Positions 6,771-13,358 of a stretch of DNA of 14,972 nt are shown in pieces (position 1 is the first letter of the stretch; every line of letters starts with the position of its first letter). The notes beneath the pieces were generated by a model, which was not told where the DNA came from, searched no databases, and was given only the letters and a program-made list of their open reading frames with translations. The DNA is from Candidatus Heimdallarchaeota archaeon LC_2 (lineage in GTDB: Archaea; Asgardarchaeota; Heimdallarchaeia; Heimdallarchaeales; Kariarchaeaceae). The position numbers and the translations under genes were made by a program. The stretch spans positions 1 to 14,972 of the forward strand of contig MDVR01000101.1 of assembly GCA_001940725.1 (NCBI GenBank), written 5' to 3'.

Positions 6771-7169
6771 TCAAATAATAAATTTAGTTCCTACGCTGTT
6801 TTGCATAAAAGAATTTGGAAGTTCAGTTGCGATTCTATGTATTGCCTTGTACCCAGTACAATGTCCTGGAACTATGAATGATGGATTAATATGTTTCAAT
6901 TCTTTTACTGTTGGTTCAATTATAGGTTCAAATATTCTCCCAGTCAAATGAAATCCTCCCATCACAAAAAATATCTTGTCAATTCCAGTTAAAGCAACAG
7001 CATTTCTTATGATATTTATTATCCCAGCATGTCCACAACCTGTAATTATGACTAAGCCTTTATTTCTAACATTAATGATAAGACATTGATCATCACAAAT
7101 AATCGGGTCTGGTATCCATTCACCATTACGTTTGGACCAATGAATAGGAAATCCTTTTTCAAATATGCC
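6771..7169 (-). pseudogene. Metallo-beta-lactamase-fold hydrolase (COG1237-like), 5'-truncated
   Basis: The - strand frame is open from 7169 to the TGA at 6771-6773 (132 codons), closed on its 5' side by TAA at 7170-7172, with no convincing start; the first GTG is at 6965, in the middle of the conserved domain. The C-terminal half of the COG1237 family is intact: FEKGFPIHW, then VIITGCGHAGIINIIRNAV, MGGFHL and VPGHCTGYKAI. These proteins resemble the 7,8-dihydropterin-related ribofuranosylaminobenzene phosphate synthase-type MBL enzymes (usually about 250-280 residues). The N-terminal half, with the HxHxDH zinc site, is missing and was not found upstream. It is convergent with tusA, 34 bases apart. 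A dead gene is the simplest reading. Confidence 0.8.
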
Positions 7170-7273
7170 TTAATTGTAACAAGACTCCATTAATTGAAGA
7201 GGATCAAATTGAAACTGATGAAATAATACAAACACCTGAACATTGTGAAATTTCAATGATTATCTGTTTATAA
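7148..7273 (+). other. Possible zinc-ribbon-like gene remnant
   Basis: A short open frame (after an in-frame TAG at 7145) reads CLNC from 7166, then an acidic stretch, and PEHC and a Met before stopping at 7271-7273. The CxxC...HC spacing resembles small zinc-ribbon proteins, and the segment abuts the point where the opposite-strand MBL gene loses homology. There is no start codon. It may be the other side of the deletion or rearrangement that removed the 5' half of the MBL gene, or chance. Confidence 0.2.
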
Positions 7274-7511
7274 TTATAATTGAAATATCCAGTATTTGAT
7301 TTCTATACCCATCTCAAAAAATAAAATATATCTCTCGATCAATTAATTGATTGAAAAATGTTTATTATCAAATATATTTAACGATGAACCATTCAATGAT
7401 TGAAAAAAGTATTGCATTAAAAGTACACTCTTTTTTTTTTATTTTAATTATTTCCAAAACATTTAGTCATAATATATATAAGTCTTGAATCTTACTTGTT
7501 ATTGATACTAA
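7274..7511. promoter_or_regulatory. A+T-rich spacer with dyads upstream of the winged-helix regulator
   Basis: There is no coding sequence here. It contains the perfect 14-bp palindrome atcaattaattgat (7338-7351) and the inverted repeat ttcaa-tga-ttgaa (7392-7404). Both are followed on the right by the same 11-base word tgattgaaaaa (7348-7358 and 7397-7407), 49 bases apart. A run of ten T is at 7431-7440. A TATA-like atatataa lies at 7474-7481, about 31-38 bases before the ATG at 7512. The paired dyads are candidates for autoregulatory binding sites of the downstream regulator. Confidence 0.45.
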
Positions 7512-7925
7512 ATGCCGAAACAGATTGTAACGTCATTTAATGAATTTTTTCAACAGGAGTTGAACTGTGAAGTATTGGTTCAAAGTCTATATGATCTAAA
7601 TCATCTTGAATTTAGTTTGTACTGTTCATTATTGCAGTTAGGCAAAGCTGATGTAACAATATTAATGGAAAAAGCAGGAAGAAAGGATCGAACAATGGTA
7701 AATCGTGCCTTAACTTCCTTGCTGGACAAGGACTTATGTATGAGAGATAAAAAAAGTCAACCTGGACAAAGAGGATATTGGTACATATATTCTGCAACTC
7801 CACTAATCATTCTCAAAAAGAAATTATTGAGAAAATTGGAAAAATGGTATGATTACACAACAGATGCAATAATGGGGATAGAAGAAAGATTTGACGAGGT
7901 ATATGGTTCAATTAACAATAAATAA
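7512..7925 (+). CDS. Winged-helix transcriptional regulator (TrmB/MarR-like)
   Basis: The 137-residue protein has a winged helix-turn-helix domain at residues ~28-95: LNHLEFSLYCSLLQLGKADV, recognition helix region RKDRTMVNRALTSLLDKDL, and a wing ending in RGYWYIYSATP. The last motif, an aromatic-rich wing followed by a Lys-rich helix and KWYDYTTDAI, is typical of archaeal TrmB-like/MarR-like one-domain regulators. The C-terminal helix (~100-130) probably mediates dimerisation. No ligand domain is present. The likely transcript start is a few bases before the ATG. Its target is unknown; nearby candidates are itself, the membrane protein at 8127, or the cox-type cluster ~1.2 kb upstream. DNA-binding identity is secure, the exact family less so. 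Confidence 0.85.
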   Translation: MPKQIVTSFNEFFQQELNCEVLVQSLYDLNHLEFSLYCSLLQLGKADVTILMEKAGRKDRTMVNRALTSLLDKDLCMRDKKSQPGQRGYWYIYSATPLIILKKKLLRKLEKWYDYTTDAIMGIEERFDEVYGSINNK

Positions 7926-7991
7926 TATTTTTAATGTTATAAGAGATTTCCATCAATTTTTATGTTAGGAGTTTGTAAATTTTAATAATTA

Positions 7992-8020
7992 GCTTTTTTT
8001 AATCTTAATTTTTTTATTTG
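7992..8020 (+). terminator. T-rich archaeal-type terminator
   Basis: Two runs of seven T, in gcttttttta and aatttttttatttg, lie about 70 bases after the regulator stop at 7925. Archaeal RNA polymerase stops at such oligo-T tracts without needing a hairpin. It would separate the regulator from the membrane protein at 8127. Confidence 0.5.
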
Positions 8021-8094
8021 TTCATTAAAAATTTTGGTTAATCATCCTTTAATAATACGATATTCTTTCAAAACTATTACTTTCGTCAGAAAAG

Positions 8095-8101
8095 CTTAAA
8101 G
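8095..8101 (+). promoter_or_regulatory. TATA-like box for the membrane protein gene
   Basis: The sequence cttaaag within aagcttaaagg is centred about 29 bases before the ATG at 8127. There is no Shine-Dalgarno sequence, so the mRNA leader would be zero to a few bases. Confidence 0.45.
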
Positions 8102-8126
8102 GATAAAGAACCCTTTTTCACTCACG

Positions 8127-8687
8127 ATGGACATAGTAGAACGACTAACTCCGGATTCGGATATAAAATCAACTCTTGAAGGTTTACAGATGCCGATCTT
8201 CGCCACTATCTTATACACAATATTATTAATTTTTGTGAATTTATGGGATGGAGATAAAGATAATTATGCATTAGCATATGTAGGTCAAACAGCTTTGGGC
8301 TTTCCCGGCTCAACAGCCTTCCTGTTAACAATAATCCTTCTTTCATTCTGGATAGGGATTGCAGCCATTAATGATGGTGGAAACATTGGTGATGCTTTAG
8401 TAGGATCTGCAATAGTGGGTTTAGTATTCGGGCTTCTTAATGCGATGTTTTTTGAATTCTTCATTGAAACTGAACAATATAATGATGGTATTTTTGTTGA
8501 TGGAGACTTTTGGTTATATACTTTTTATCTCGCCTTTTTATTCATAACATTTGGTATAATTGGTGCAGGATTAGCTGAAGATATGCTGGGTGAAGCAGAT
8601 AAACCAGCTAAAGCTCCAGCTAAAGCTCCAGCTAAAGCTCCAGCTAAAAAGAAAACAACTAAGAAAGTAACGAAAGCAGAAGATTAA
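8127..8687 (+). CDS. Four-helix membrane protein with Pro-Ala-Lys repeat tail
   Basis: I do not recognise a family for this 186-residue protein. About four hydrophobic segments are visible: residues ~23-41 (MPIFATILYTILLIFVNLW), ~59-80 (STAFLLTIILLSFWIGIAAI), ~88-110 (ALVGSAIVGLVFGLLNAMFF) and ~128-152 (FWLYTFYLAFLFITFGIIGAG). The loops are rich in Asp and Asn. The tail after residue ~157 is lysine-rich with PAKA repeated four times and then KKKTTKKVTK, probably cytoplasmic by the positive-inside rule. The tail resembles histone H1-like or linker tails and might bind nucleic acid or acidic surfaces, but that is speculation. A TATA-like box and T-rich terminator upstream show that it is transcribed separately. 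Confidence 0.8.
   Translation: MDIVERLTPDSDIKSTLEGLQMPIFATILYTILLIFVNLWDGDKDNYALAYVGQTALGFPGSTAFLLTIILLSFWIGIAAINDGGNIGDALVGSAIVGLVFGLLNAMFFEFFIETEQYNDGIFVDGDFWLYTFYLAFLFITFGIIGAGLAEDMLGEADKPAKAPAKAPAKAPAKKKTTKKVTKAED
8604..8648. repeat. 12-bp tandem repeat (3.75 units) in the PAKA tail
   Basis: The unit ccagctaaagct is repeated exactly at 8604, 8616 and 8628 with a partial fourth unit at 8640-8648. It encodes PAKA per unit. Perfect nucleotide identity means that the copies are recent and that copy number may vary between strains. Confidence 0.95.
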
Positions 8688-8823
8688 TCTTTAAATCATA
8701 CATATAAAGTAGATCCTGCTTCACATTTAATATAATTCAAATAGTCAATATAGTATATATCTAACTTCACTTGCTCTGAAATCCATTTTAATGACATACT
8801 ACATCAATATTAAATATTCTAGT

Positions 8824-10200
8824 TCAATGTTTCTTATTACGAGATTTGAACCTTCGAGAAATCGGCAACCATTGAATCGATTTTTCAAAATTCGATCTAA
8901 ATCTCGCCATAAACAATTGCCTTTGTGCATAGAAATCTGCAAAGGGAATTGGTGGAGATGTCGTTTTGAATATTATTATAAATCCTAAAAATCTAATAAT
9001 TGTGGAAATTAAAAATAAAAATTGATTATTTGGCAAAACAAAATCAATAAGGATACCTCCTAAAACAGCTGCAAAAAAAGCTAAAAATGCGGTGGCTGAT
9101 CCATAACCTGCAATTATGGTGCTTCTTATTTTTGGATTTACATAATCAACAAGAAGAGTTAATGTGGTCGAATTAAGAATCCCCCATCCTATACTTGCTA
9201 TAAAAAAAATCCCCATCCAAAATAAAAATGTTGATGAAAAATAAGTCTCTATCCACTCTGGCTTCATGGAGAGTGCAAAAACAGGAACACAGGCAAGCAA
9301 TAAACCGATAATAATGAGCTTCTTTCTATCAACAAAATCAATGAAAGGAAGTAATACAAGAATTACTAGAACTTGACTTATAGAATTAAAACTCAACATC
9401 AAAGCAAGTTCTGAATTTTTAAATCCCCATTCTCTGTTTAATTCTACAATAAAAAAAGGTCCACTAAGAGCAAAACCGATATTAAAAACCAACATTCCAA
9501 ATAAATATTTGATTAAACCAGGTGAAAGTTTCATTAGTTGAATTATTTCTTTTACTGAATAATCTAAATTAGCTCTATCTTTGACCCTAGCATAGAGAAT
9601 TTGTTCGTCTCTCACATATTTTGGATTGAATTCAGGTACATATCTCAAATACATAAAAAATGCAACAACGAAAATTCCTGCAGCAATATAATGAATTAGG
9701 TGTGAATAATCAAATCCAAATCTATCATATACTACACCTACAATGGTAATTGATGTTGACACACCAAATAAATTAATAGCCATGAAGTAATTCTGGGTCT
9801 TTCCACGATTTTTTACTGGAAAATATGCTGTTCTTAAGAAATAATCACTATTAGCAAAACCACTATTTGACAATCCATTTACTGCACGGGAAATTCCAAA
9901 CACGCTTGATGAGGATGTGCTTGCCATTGAGAGAGCAGTTGCTGTGTTTACCGATAATGAAGCAATTGATAACTTTTTGGGAACTTCAAATTTATCTATA
10001 ATTTTACCCCAAAAAATCTGAAAAGAACCTAAGAGGCTTATGATACCTACGAATAAACCAAGTTCGAAATTGGACCCTCCAAAATGGAGAAAAACTAACG
10101 GAAAAAAAGTACCAATTAATCCCTCCGCAAATCCGAGCAAGAATGTTAGTACAAACCAAGGTTTTCTATTGAATCCCTGTTCTTCATTTGTTGAACTCAA
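8824..10200 (-). CDS. Major facilitator superfamily (MFS) transporter
   Basis: The 458-residue protein has about 12 hydrophobic segments in two halves, as in MFS carriers. The first helix pair is linked by the loop GGSNFELGLFVG and GKIIDKF, matching the MFS loop 2-3 pattern (G...D...). The longer central loop (~residues 190-215: PEFNPKYVRDEQ) divides the halves, and the second half has FIDFVDRKKL as the matching loop. The tail after ~435 is basic (RFRSNFEKSIQWLPISRRFKSRNKK). The substrate cannot be told from sequence. I use TTG at 10200 as the start: no in-frame ATG is near, the frame closes just upstream, and a TATA-like box lies about 30 bases before. It is convergent with the gene at 8127, 136 bases apart. 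Confidence 0.88.
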   Translation of the reverse strand: MSSTNEEQGFNRKPWFVLTFLLGFAEGLIGTFFPLVFLHFGGSNFELGLFVGIISLLGSFQIFWGKIIDKFEVPKKLSIASLSVNTATALSMASTSSSSVFGISRAVNGLSNSGFANSDYFLRTAYFPVKNRGKTQNYFMAINLFGVSTSITIVGVVYDRFGFDYSHLIHYIAAGIFVVAFFMYLRYVPEFNPKYVRDEQILYARVKDRANLDYSVKEIIQLMKLSPGLIKYLFGMLVFNIGFALSGPFFIVELNREWGFKNSELALMLSFNSISQVLVILVLLPFIDFVDRKKLIIIGLLLACVPVFALSMKPEWIETYFSSTFLFWMGIFFIASIGWGILNSTTLTLLVDYVNPKIRSTIIAGYGSATAFLAFFAAVLGGILIDFVLPNNQFLFLISTIIRFLGFIIIFKTTSPPIPFADFYAQRQLFMARFRSNFEKSIQWLPISRRFKSRNKKH

Positions 10201-10226
10201 GTCTAAACAAAAATGATCTCTTCAAT

Positions 10227-10236
10227 CATATAAATA
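10227..10236 (-). promoter_or_regulatory. TATA box for the MFS transporter
   Basis: On the - strand the sequence tatttatatg reads into the gene, about 31 bases before the TTG start at 10200. No Shine-Dalgarno sequence is seen, so the leader is very short. Confidence 0.5.
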
Positions 10237-10254
10237 CATACATAGGTACAGGCT

Positions 10255-10586
10255 ATCCACAAAATCTATACATTTTGTACTGTTGACGAAGTAATGATTT
10301 TCAAGACAGTAACGAAGATAACATATGGATTTCAATTTTGGGAAGATGAATGAAGAAGGATGGATTACTTCAAAAATTAATAAGAAATGAATGTGTAAGT
10401 AATTAAAATCCTGATTCTGGTAATGAAATGAGATCTGTAAATACATTAATTGATTACTTTGAATCATATGATATTACAAATCATGAGGTCTTTAAAACAA
10501 ATGATGAAAGAGGTAACTTGTTTATTAAAATTCGATCGATCGATCGAAAAACGATCTACATCTTCTCTTGCAACTGTTTGAGCTAA
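10255..10586 (+). other. Region between MFS gene and hdrC remnant: weak + strand gene remnants
   Basis: No intact gene is visible between 10201 and 10553. Two short + strand frames look protein-like. One is open 10255-10353 and contains DEVMIFKTVTKITYG and FWEDE. The other runs from ATG 10428 to TAA 10584-10586 (52 residues) and contains LIDYFESYDITNHEVFKTN; it overlaps the end of the hdrC remnant. They are in different frames and separated by stops, so if real they are pieces of a decayed gene. No family is recognised. Confidence 0.2.
10531..10548. repeat. 18-bp perfect palindrome with three GATC sites
   Basis: The sequence ttcgatcgatcgatcgaa is a perfect 18-bp palindrome, with CGAT repeated in tandem. 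It lies 6 bases beyond the last recognisable hdrC codon (10554), so it may mark the breakpoint of the deletion that removed the 3' part of hdrC. Confidence 0.9.
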
Positions 10587-10820
10587 TACTCGTGGGCTGA
10601 AATCGTAAAAACGGGCTGATGGACATGCTGCTACACAAAGTCCACATTCATAACAACCGTAAAGGTAACCAGAATATCTCCCGTCACTTTTCATTTGATT
10701 AAATAAACGTTATTTTTCACTGTAAGGAACGTCTGCATACTTGGTTGAAAGGATATTTCCGAAACCAACCGCATTTAGCTTCTCTTTTGTATGTGACTCT
10801 AGTGCAAGTTCACTTGTCAT
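10554..10820 (-). pseudogene. hdrC: Heterodisulfide reductase subunit C (HdrC), N-terminal remnant with in-frame stop
   Basis: From ATG 10820 the - strand reads 36 residues (beginning MTSELALES, ending VPYSEK), then TAA at 10712-10710, then continues in the same frame through RLFNQ and MKSDGRYSGYLYG into the first ferredoxin motif CYECGLCVAACP and SARFYDFSPRVLAQT, ending near REDVD. This is the CX2CX2CX3CP [4Fe-4S] motif of HdrC. The second CX2CX2CX3CP motif and the remaining ~100 residues are absent; downstream translation is unrelated. HdrC passes electrons between HdrA flavin chemistry and HdrB. Two lesions (nonsense codon and lost 3' end) make it a pseudogene. Alternatively, translation could restart at ATG 10694, but the product would hold only one cluster motif. 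A TATA-like taattaatatt lies about 30 bases upstream of ATG 10820. Confidence 0.8.
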
Positions 10821-11101
10821 GTCTAACAAATCCTCAACTTAGTGAATATTAATTAAGTCTTGCGGGAAAAAGCACATACTTTTTTTAAATTGTATTAAAA
10901 TAATAAAACATTTGATTTTTGTTGATATTTATTATAAAAGTGTGCAAAAGACTATCAAAAATAGTTGTCTATTGATTGATATTAATTCGAATTATCGCTC
11001 GATCCTTCTAAAATAATCCGAAATTCGTGCAATTAATACGATTTATAACAAATGAAAATAATATGTGTAAGTTCTAAAAAAGTGAAAGTTATTTAGTTAA
11101 A
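10821..11101. other. A+T-rich intergenic region
   Basis: There is no open frame of note. The part nearest 10820 carries the old hdrC promoter (ttaattaatatt about 30 bases from the ATG). The rest is A+T-rich with scattered short cgat/aattcg words around 10985-11042 and presumably holds the 3' end of the alkaline phosphatase transcript, whose stop is at 11102-11104. Confidence 0.4.
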
Positions 11102-12424
11102 TTAGATTAAGTATTTCCGATTCTTTACTAATTTCAAAACTGGAATTAATGCTATCATAAATGGATATATTGGAAAGGGTGAATCATTACTACTAGATGA
11201 AGTAGAACTCTCAGAGCTATGATCAACTGTAGGGTAGTTTGGATAACCAGGGATCTCTTCAGGACAAGAAGTAGGTGGTGTTCCATCTAAGGCGTTTTTC
11301 ATAATTCCAAAAATATGAGCGTTATTATATTCACAGCTTGTATCGATGTATTTGTCAACTCCTGCACCAAACGCAATGAAAGGTACATTTACTCCCGAAT
11401 GGGAACTTGTAGGCATTGTAGCATTTATTTGATTCGCCCTAGTCAATCGAATTTGTCTTTTCGCTTCTTCCGTAGATGCATCACTTGGCAATTGACTGTC
11501 TAAATCGTCGACATCATCGATTCTTAAATGCCCAGTTTCATGATCCGCAACAATTATCACCAATGTATTAGAATTGGTTTCAACCCATTCATGTACCAAT
11601 TTAATTGATTCATCAAAATGTATTGTTTCTAAGGCATTTTTTGGAACATCTCGATCATGTCCTGTAAAATCGATTAATCCAGCTTCGATCATTGTAAAAT
11701 AACCATTGGTACTTTGGCTCATTAAATCCAAGGTAACAGATACCATGTCAATCAATCGAACCTCATTTTCTAGGTCAATATCGGCTTCATAAGAAAATTC
11801 TGTACTGGAAAAAATGCCAGCTATTTTTGTTGACGTTACACTCAGTAGTTCAGTTTTCGTCAGTGCTTTTGTATAGCCTAAATCCACCAATGCTGTATCA
11901 CTTGGTAAGAAACCACTTCCTCCACCCATTATAATTTCAATATTCGCCGCAAAAATTCCCTCCCTTATATCTGCATAATTAGTTCGACTATTTGTATGAG
12001 ATGCGAATGCAGCTGGTGTTGCATGGTAAAATGGCATATTAGTAATTAATCCTGAATCTTTACCTAAAGTTTCTGCGTATTCTAATATTGTTTGAACTGA
12101 ATTCCCTTCAGGATCCATGCCTAAATATTTATTTTTGGTTTTTATTCCTGATGCAAATGCAGTTGCTGAAGCTGCAGAATCAGTGACTTCATCATTTGAA
12201 CTTGCAGTTGAGATTGAAGAGCTAATAAATTCTGCAGATTGCATAAATAATCCATTTTCAATTCCGTATTCAACATAACTTGCAAGTCTTAACTGTTCAA
12301 ATCCCATCCCATCACCAATTAGGAGGATTATATTGTTTACCTTTTCTCCCCCTACAGCTTGATTTGTTATGGGTGAAGTAGTAATTATGAAAATCAGACC
12401 GATAATAAAGAAATTTGATTGCAT
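11102..12424 (-). CDS. Secreted, membrane-anchored alkaline phosphatase
   Basis: The 440-residue protein has an N-terminal hydrophobic signal (residues ~4-24: NFFIIGLIFIITTSPI) and a full alkaline phosphatase domain. It shows NIILLIGDGMG (metal ligand Asp38), the nucleophile motif TDSAASATAFASG (Ser83), TPAAFASHTNSR, EAGLIDFTGHDRD, VADHETGHL and a late His in TSSHSGVNVPF, so all expected metal-site motifs are present. After the domain comes EIPGYPNYP, a Ser-rich linker (SSESSTSSSSNDS) and a C-terminal hydrophobic segment (YPFMIALIPVLKLV) followed by KNRK. This is the usual layout of an archaeal cell-surface protein held by a C-terminal helix with an external catalytic domain. It would release phosphate from organic esters outside the cell. 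The ATG start leaves a short A+T-rich leader. Confidence 0.93.
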   Translation of the reverse strand: MQSNFFIIGLIFIITTSPITNQAVGGEKVNNIILLIGDGMGFEQLRLASYVEYGIENGLFMQSAEFISSSISTASSNDEVTDSAASATAFASGIKTKNKYLGMDPEGNSVQTILEYAETLGKDSGLITNMPFYHATPAAFASHTNSRTNYADIREGIFAANIEIIMGGGSGFLPSDTALVDLGYTKALTKTELLSVTSTKIAGIFSSTEFSYEADIDLENEVRLIDMVSVTLDLMSQSTNGYFTMIEAGLIDFTGHDRDVPKNALETIHFDESIKLVHEWVETNSNTLVIIVADHETGHLRIDDVDDLDSQLPSDASTEEAKRQIRLTRANQINATMPTSSHSGVNVPFIAFGAGVDKYIDTSCEYNNAHIFGIMKNALDGTPPTSCPEEIPGYPNYPTVDHSSESSTSSSSNDSPFPIYPFMIALIPVLKLVKNRKYLI

Positions 12425-12447
12425 TTTGTGATATTATAAATATTTAA

Positions 12448-12455
12448 TACTTAAA
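12448..12455 (-). promoter_or_regulatory. Putative TATA box for the alkaline phosphatase
   Basis: On the - strand tttaagta lies about 24-31 bases before the ATG at 12424. The surrounding sequence is so A+T-rich that alternative boxes (for example tttataat near 12434-12442) cannot be excluded. Confidence 0.35.
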
Positions 12456-12550
12456 ATTATTCTAAATAACAGTAAATTTTTATTTATTTCTCAACTCTTA
12501 CTAGTTTTCTGAGTTTTAAATCTGAAAAGTCATGAAATTAGTAGTGGTAA

Positions 12551-12592
12551 TGTTTGAATAATGAGAATAATAAATTAACATTGTTTGAATAA
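12551..12592. repeat. Pair of 11-bp direct repeats between divergent genes
   Basis: The word tgtttgaataa occurs at 12551-12561 and 12582-12592, 31 bases apart, close to three helical turns. The repeats lie in the 286-bp spacer between the divergent phosphatase and 12711 genes, so they could be a two-site operator. The A+T content makes chance possible. Confidence 0.35.
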
Positions 12593-12646
12593 ATACATCA
12601 CAGAAAAGTAACGCAGCTAATATTGTCTTACTATTACTACTTAGAA

Positions 12647-12654
12647 TTTATAAA
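12647..12654 (+). promoter_or_regulatory. TATA box for the 12711 gene
   Basis: The sequence tttataaa within gaatttataaatt suggests a transcript start near 12676-12680. The mRNA would then have a leader of about 30-35 bases carrying the Shine-Dalgarno-like gatgagg at 12694-12700, 10 bases before the ATG. This differs from the leaderless pattern of its neighbours. Confidence 0.5.
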
Positions 12655-12710
12655 TTATTAATACAAGACTAAAATAATAGAAAAAATTCATTTGATGAGG
12701 ATATTATGTA

Positions 12711-12956
12711 ATGGTGGACCAAAACAAAATCAAAAAGATTGCAAACTCAATTGATAAGCTCATCTATGACTTTATTCCTGAACTAGAGGGTCCTAGGATT
12801 TCAGAAAATGATAAAATAAAAATTGTTGAGGATACCCTATCTGATTTGGCCCATAATGATCCAACAAAATCAAAATTATTTGTTGCGTTACCACAAACAT
12901 TCATCGCCGACTTTGTTTGCAAAAATAAAAATGAAATAAAGGATCGACTACAATAA
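12711..12956 (+). CDS. Small protein of unknown function (81 residues)
   Basis: I do not recognise a family. The protein is soluble, mostly helical in appearance and rich in Lys, Ile and Asp. It starts MVDQNKIKKIANSIDKLIYD, has one Pro/Gly break (PELEGPRIS), and ends with FVCKNKNEIKDRLQ, with a single Cys and no membrane segment. Coding status is supported by an ATG with a well-spaced Shine-Dalgarno sequence (gatgagg), a TATA box further upstream, and codon use like the neighbours. It precedes the TfoX-like pair by about 57 bases, but a separate TATA-like box before 13014 suggests separate transcription. Confidence 0.7.
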   Translation: MVDQNKIKKIANSIDKLIYDFIPELEGPRISENDKIKIVEDTLSDLAHNDPTKSKLFVALPQTFIADFVCKNKNEIKDRLQ

Positions 12957-12982
12957 TTTTCACTTTTTTCCCACTCCGTGAT

Positions 12983-12992
12983 ACTTATTAAA
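12983..12992 (+). promoter_or_regulatory. TATA-like box for the first TfoX-like gene
   Basis: The sequence acttattaaa is centred about 26 bases before the ATG at 13014. No Shine-Dalgarno sequence is seen, which points to a leaderless transcript. Confidence 0.45.
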
Positions 12993-13013
12993 TGGATCAT
13001 GATTTGACATTAT

Positions 13014-13349
13014 ATGGTTATTGATGGAAATGATGAAGTGATTTTCCAAGAAATAATATATAAATTATCGACAAGTAATAAACATGTTTCTGAAGGTAAT
13101 ATGATGTCTTCACCCGGTATTAAATATAAAACCAAGGTTTTTGCGTTTTATCATAAAAAATCAATGATTTTCAAATTAGGGAAGGGATATGATATAACGG
13201 GATTAGGTGTAAAGAAATATAAATTTCTAAATCCTTTCAGAAATAAACCTCCCATGACTGCATGGTTTGAGGTTTCTGCAACTGAGGTCCATAAATGGTC
13301 CGATCTAGCTGAAATTGCAATGAATATTATGAAATCAGAAATCAAGTAG
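13014..13349 (+). CDS. TfoX-N/YjbR-like small protein, copy A
   Basis: The 111-residue protein resembles the small TfoX-N / YjbR (MmcQ-like) group. MMSSPGIKYKTKVFAFYHKKSMIFKL corresponds to the family pattern mfGsPGlk..gKvFA....g.lv.KL, followed by FRNKPPMTAWFEV for the PM.eWv.v block and a C-terminal helix WSDLAEIAMNIM. No catalytic residues are known for this fold and the function is unknown. The start at ATG 13014 leaves an N-terminal helix (DEVIFQEIIYKL) of the right length. It sits 9 bases before a second TfoX-like gene, so the two are probably co-transcribed. The assignment rests on pattern memory of the family, hence moderate confidence. Confidence 0.65.
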   Translation: MVIDGNDEVIFQEIIYKLSTSNKHVSEGNMMSSPGIKYKTKVFAFYHKKSMIFKLGKGYDITGLGVKKYKFLNPFRNKPPMTAWFEVSATEVHKWSDLAEIAMNIMKSEIK

Positions 13350-13358
13350 TTGATTATT

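Noticed and set aside
7431..7440. Run of ten T as a terminator for tusA
   Set aside because: It is nearly 700 bases past tusA with a convergent pseudogene between; more likely part of the A+T-rich regulator upstream region.
8604..8648. Short repeats as a CRISPR array
   Set aside because: The 12-bp units are contiguous without spacers and are in frame within a gene.
8791..8988. + strand open frame at the 3' end of the MFS gene
   Set aside because: It mostly overlaps the MFS coding sequence in antisense and shows no recognisable family.
10222..10467. - strand open frame of 81 codons between MFS and hdrC remnants
   Set aside because: The translation is rich in Tyr, His, Phe and Cys without pattern, and it overlaps the MFS promoter; more likely non-coding or antisense to a decayed + strand gene.
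10710..10712. Recoding (pyrrolysine or selenocysteine) at the in-frame stop of hdrC
   Set aside because: The codon is TAA, whereas pyrrolysine uses TAG and selenocysteine TGA; the gene also lacks its 3' half, so decay is simpler.
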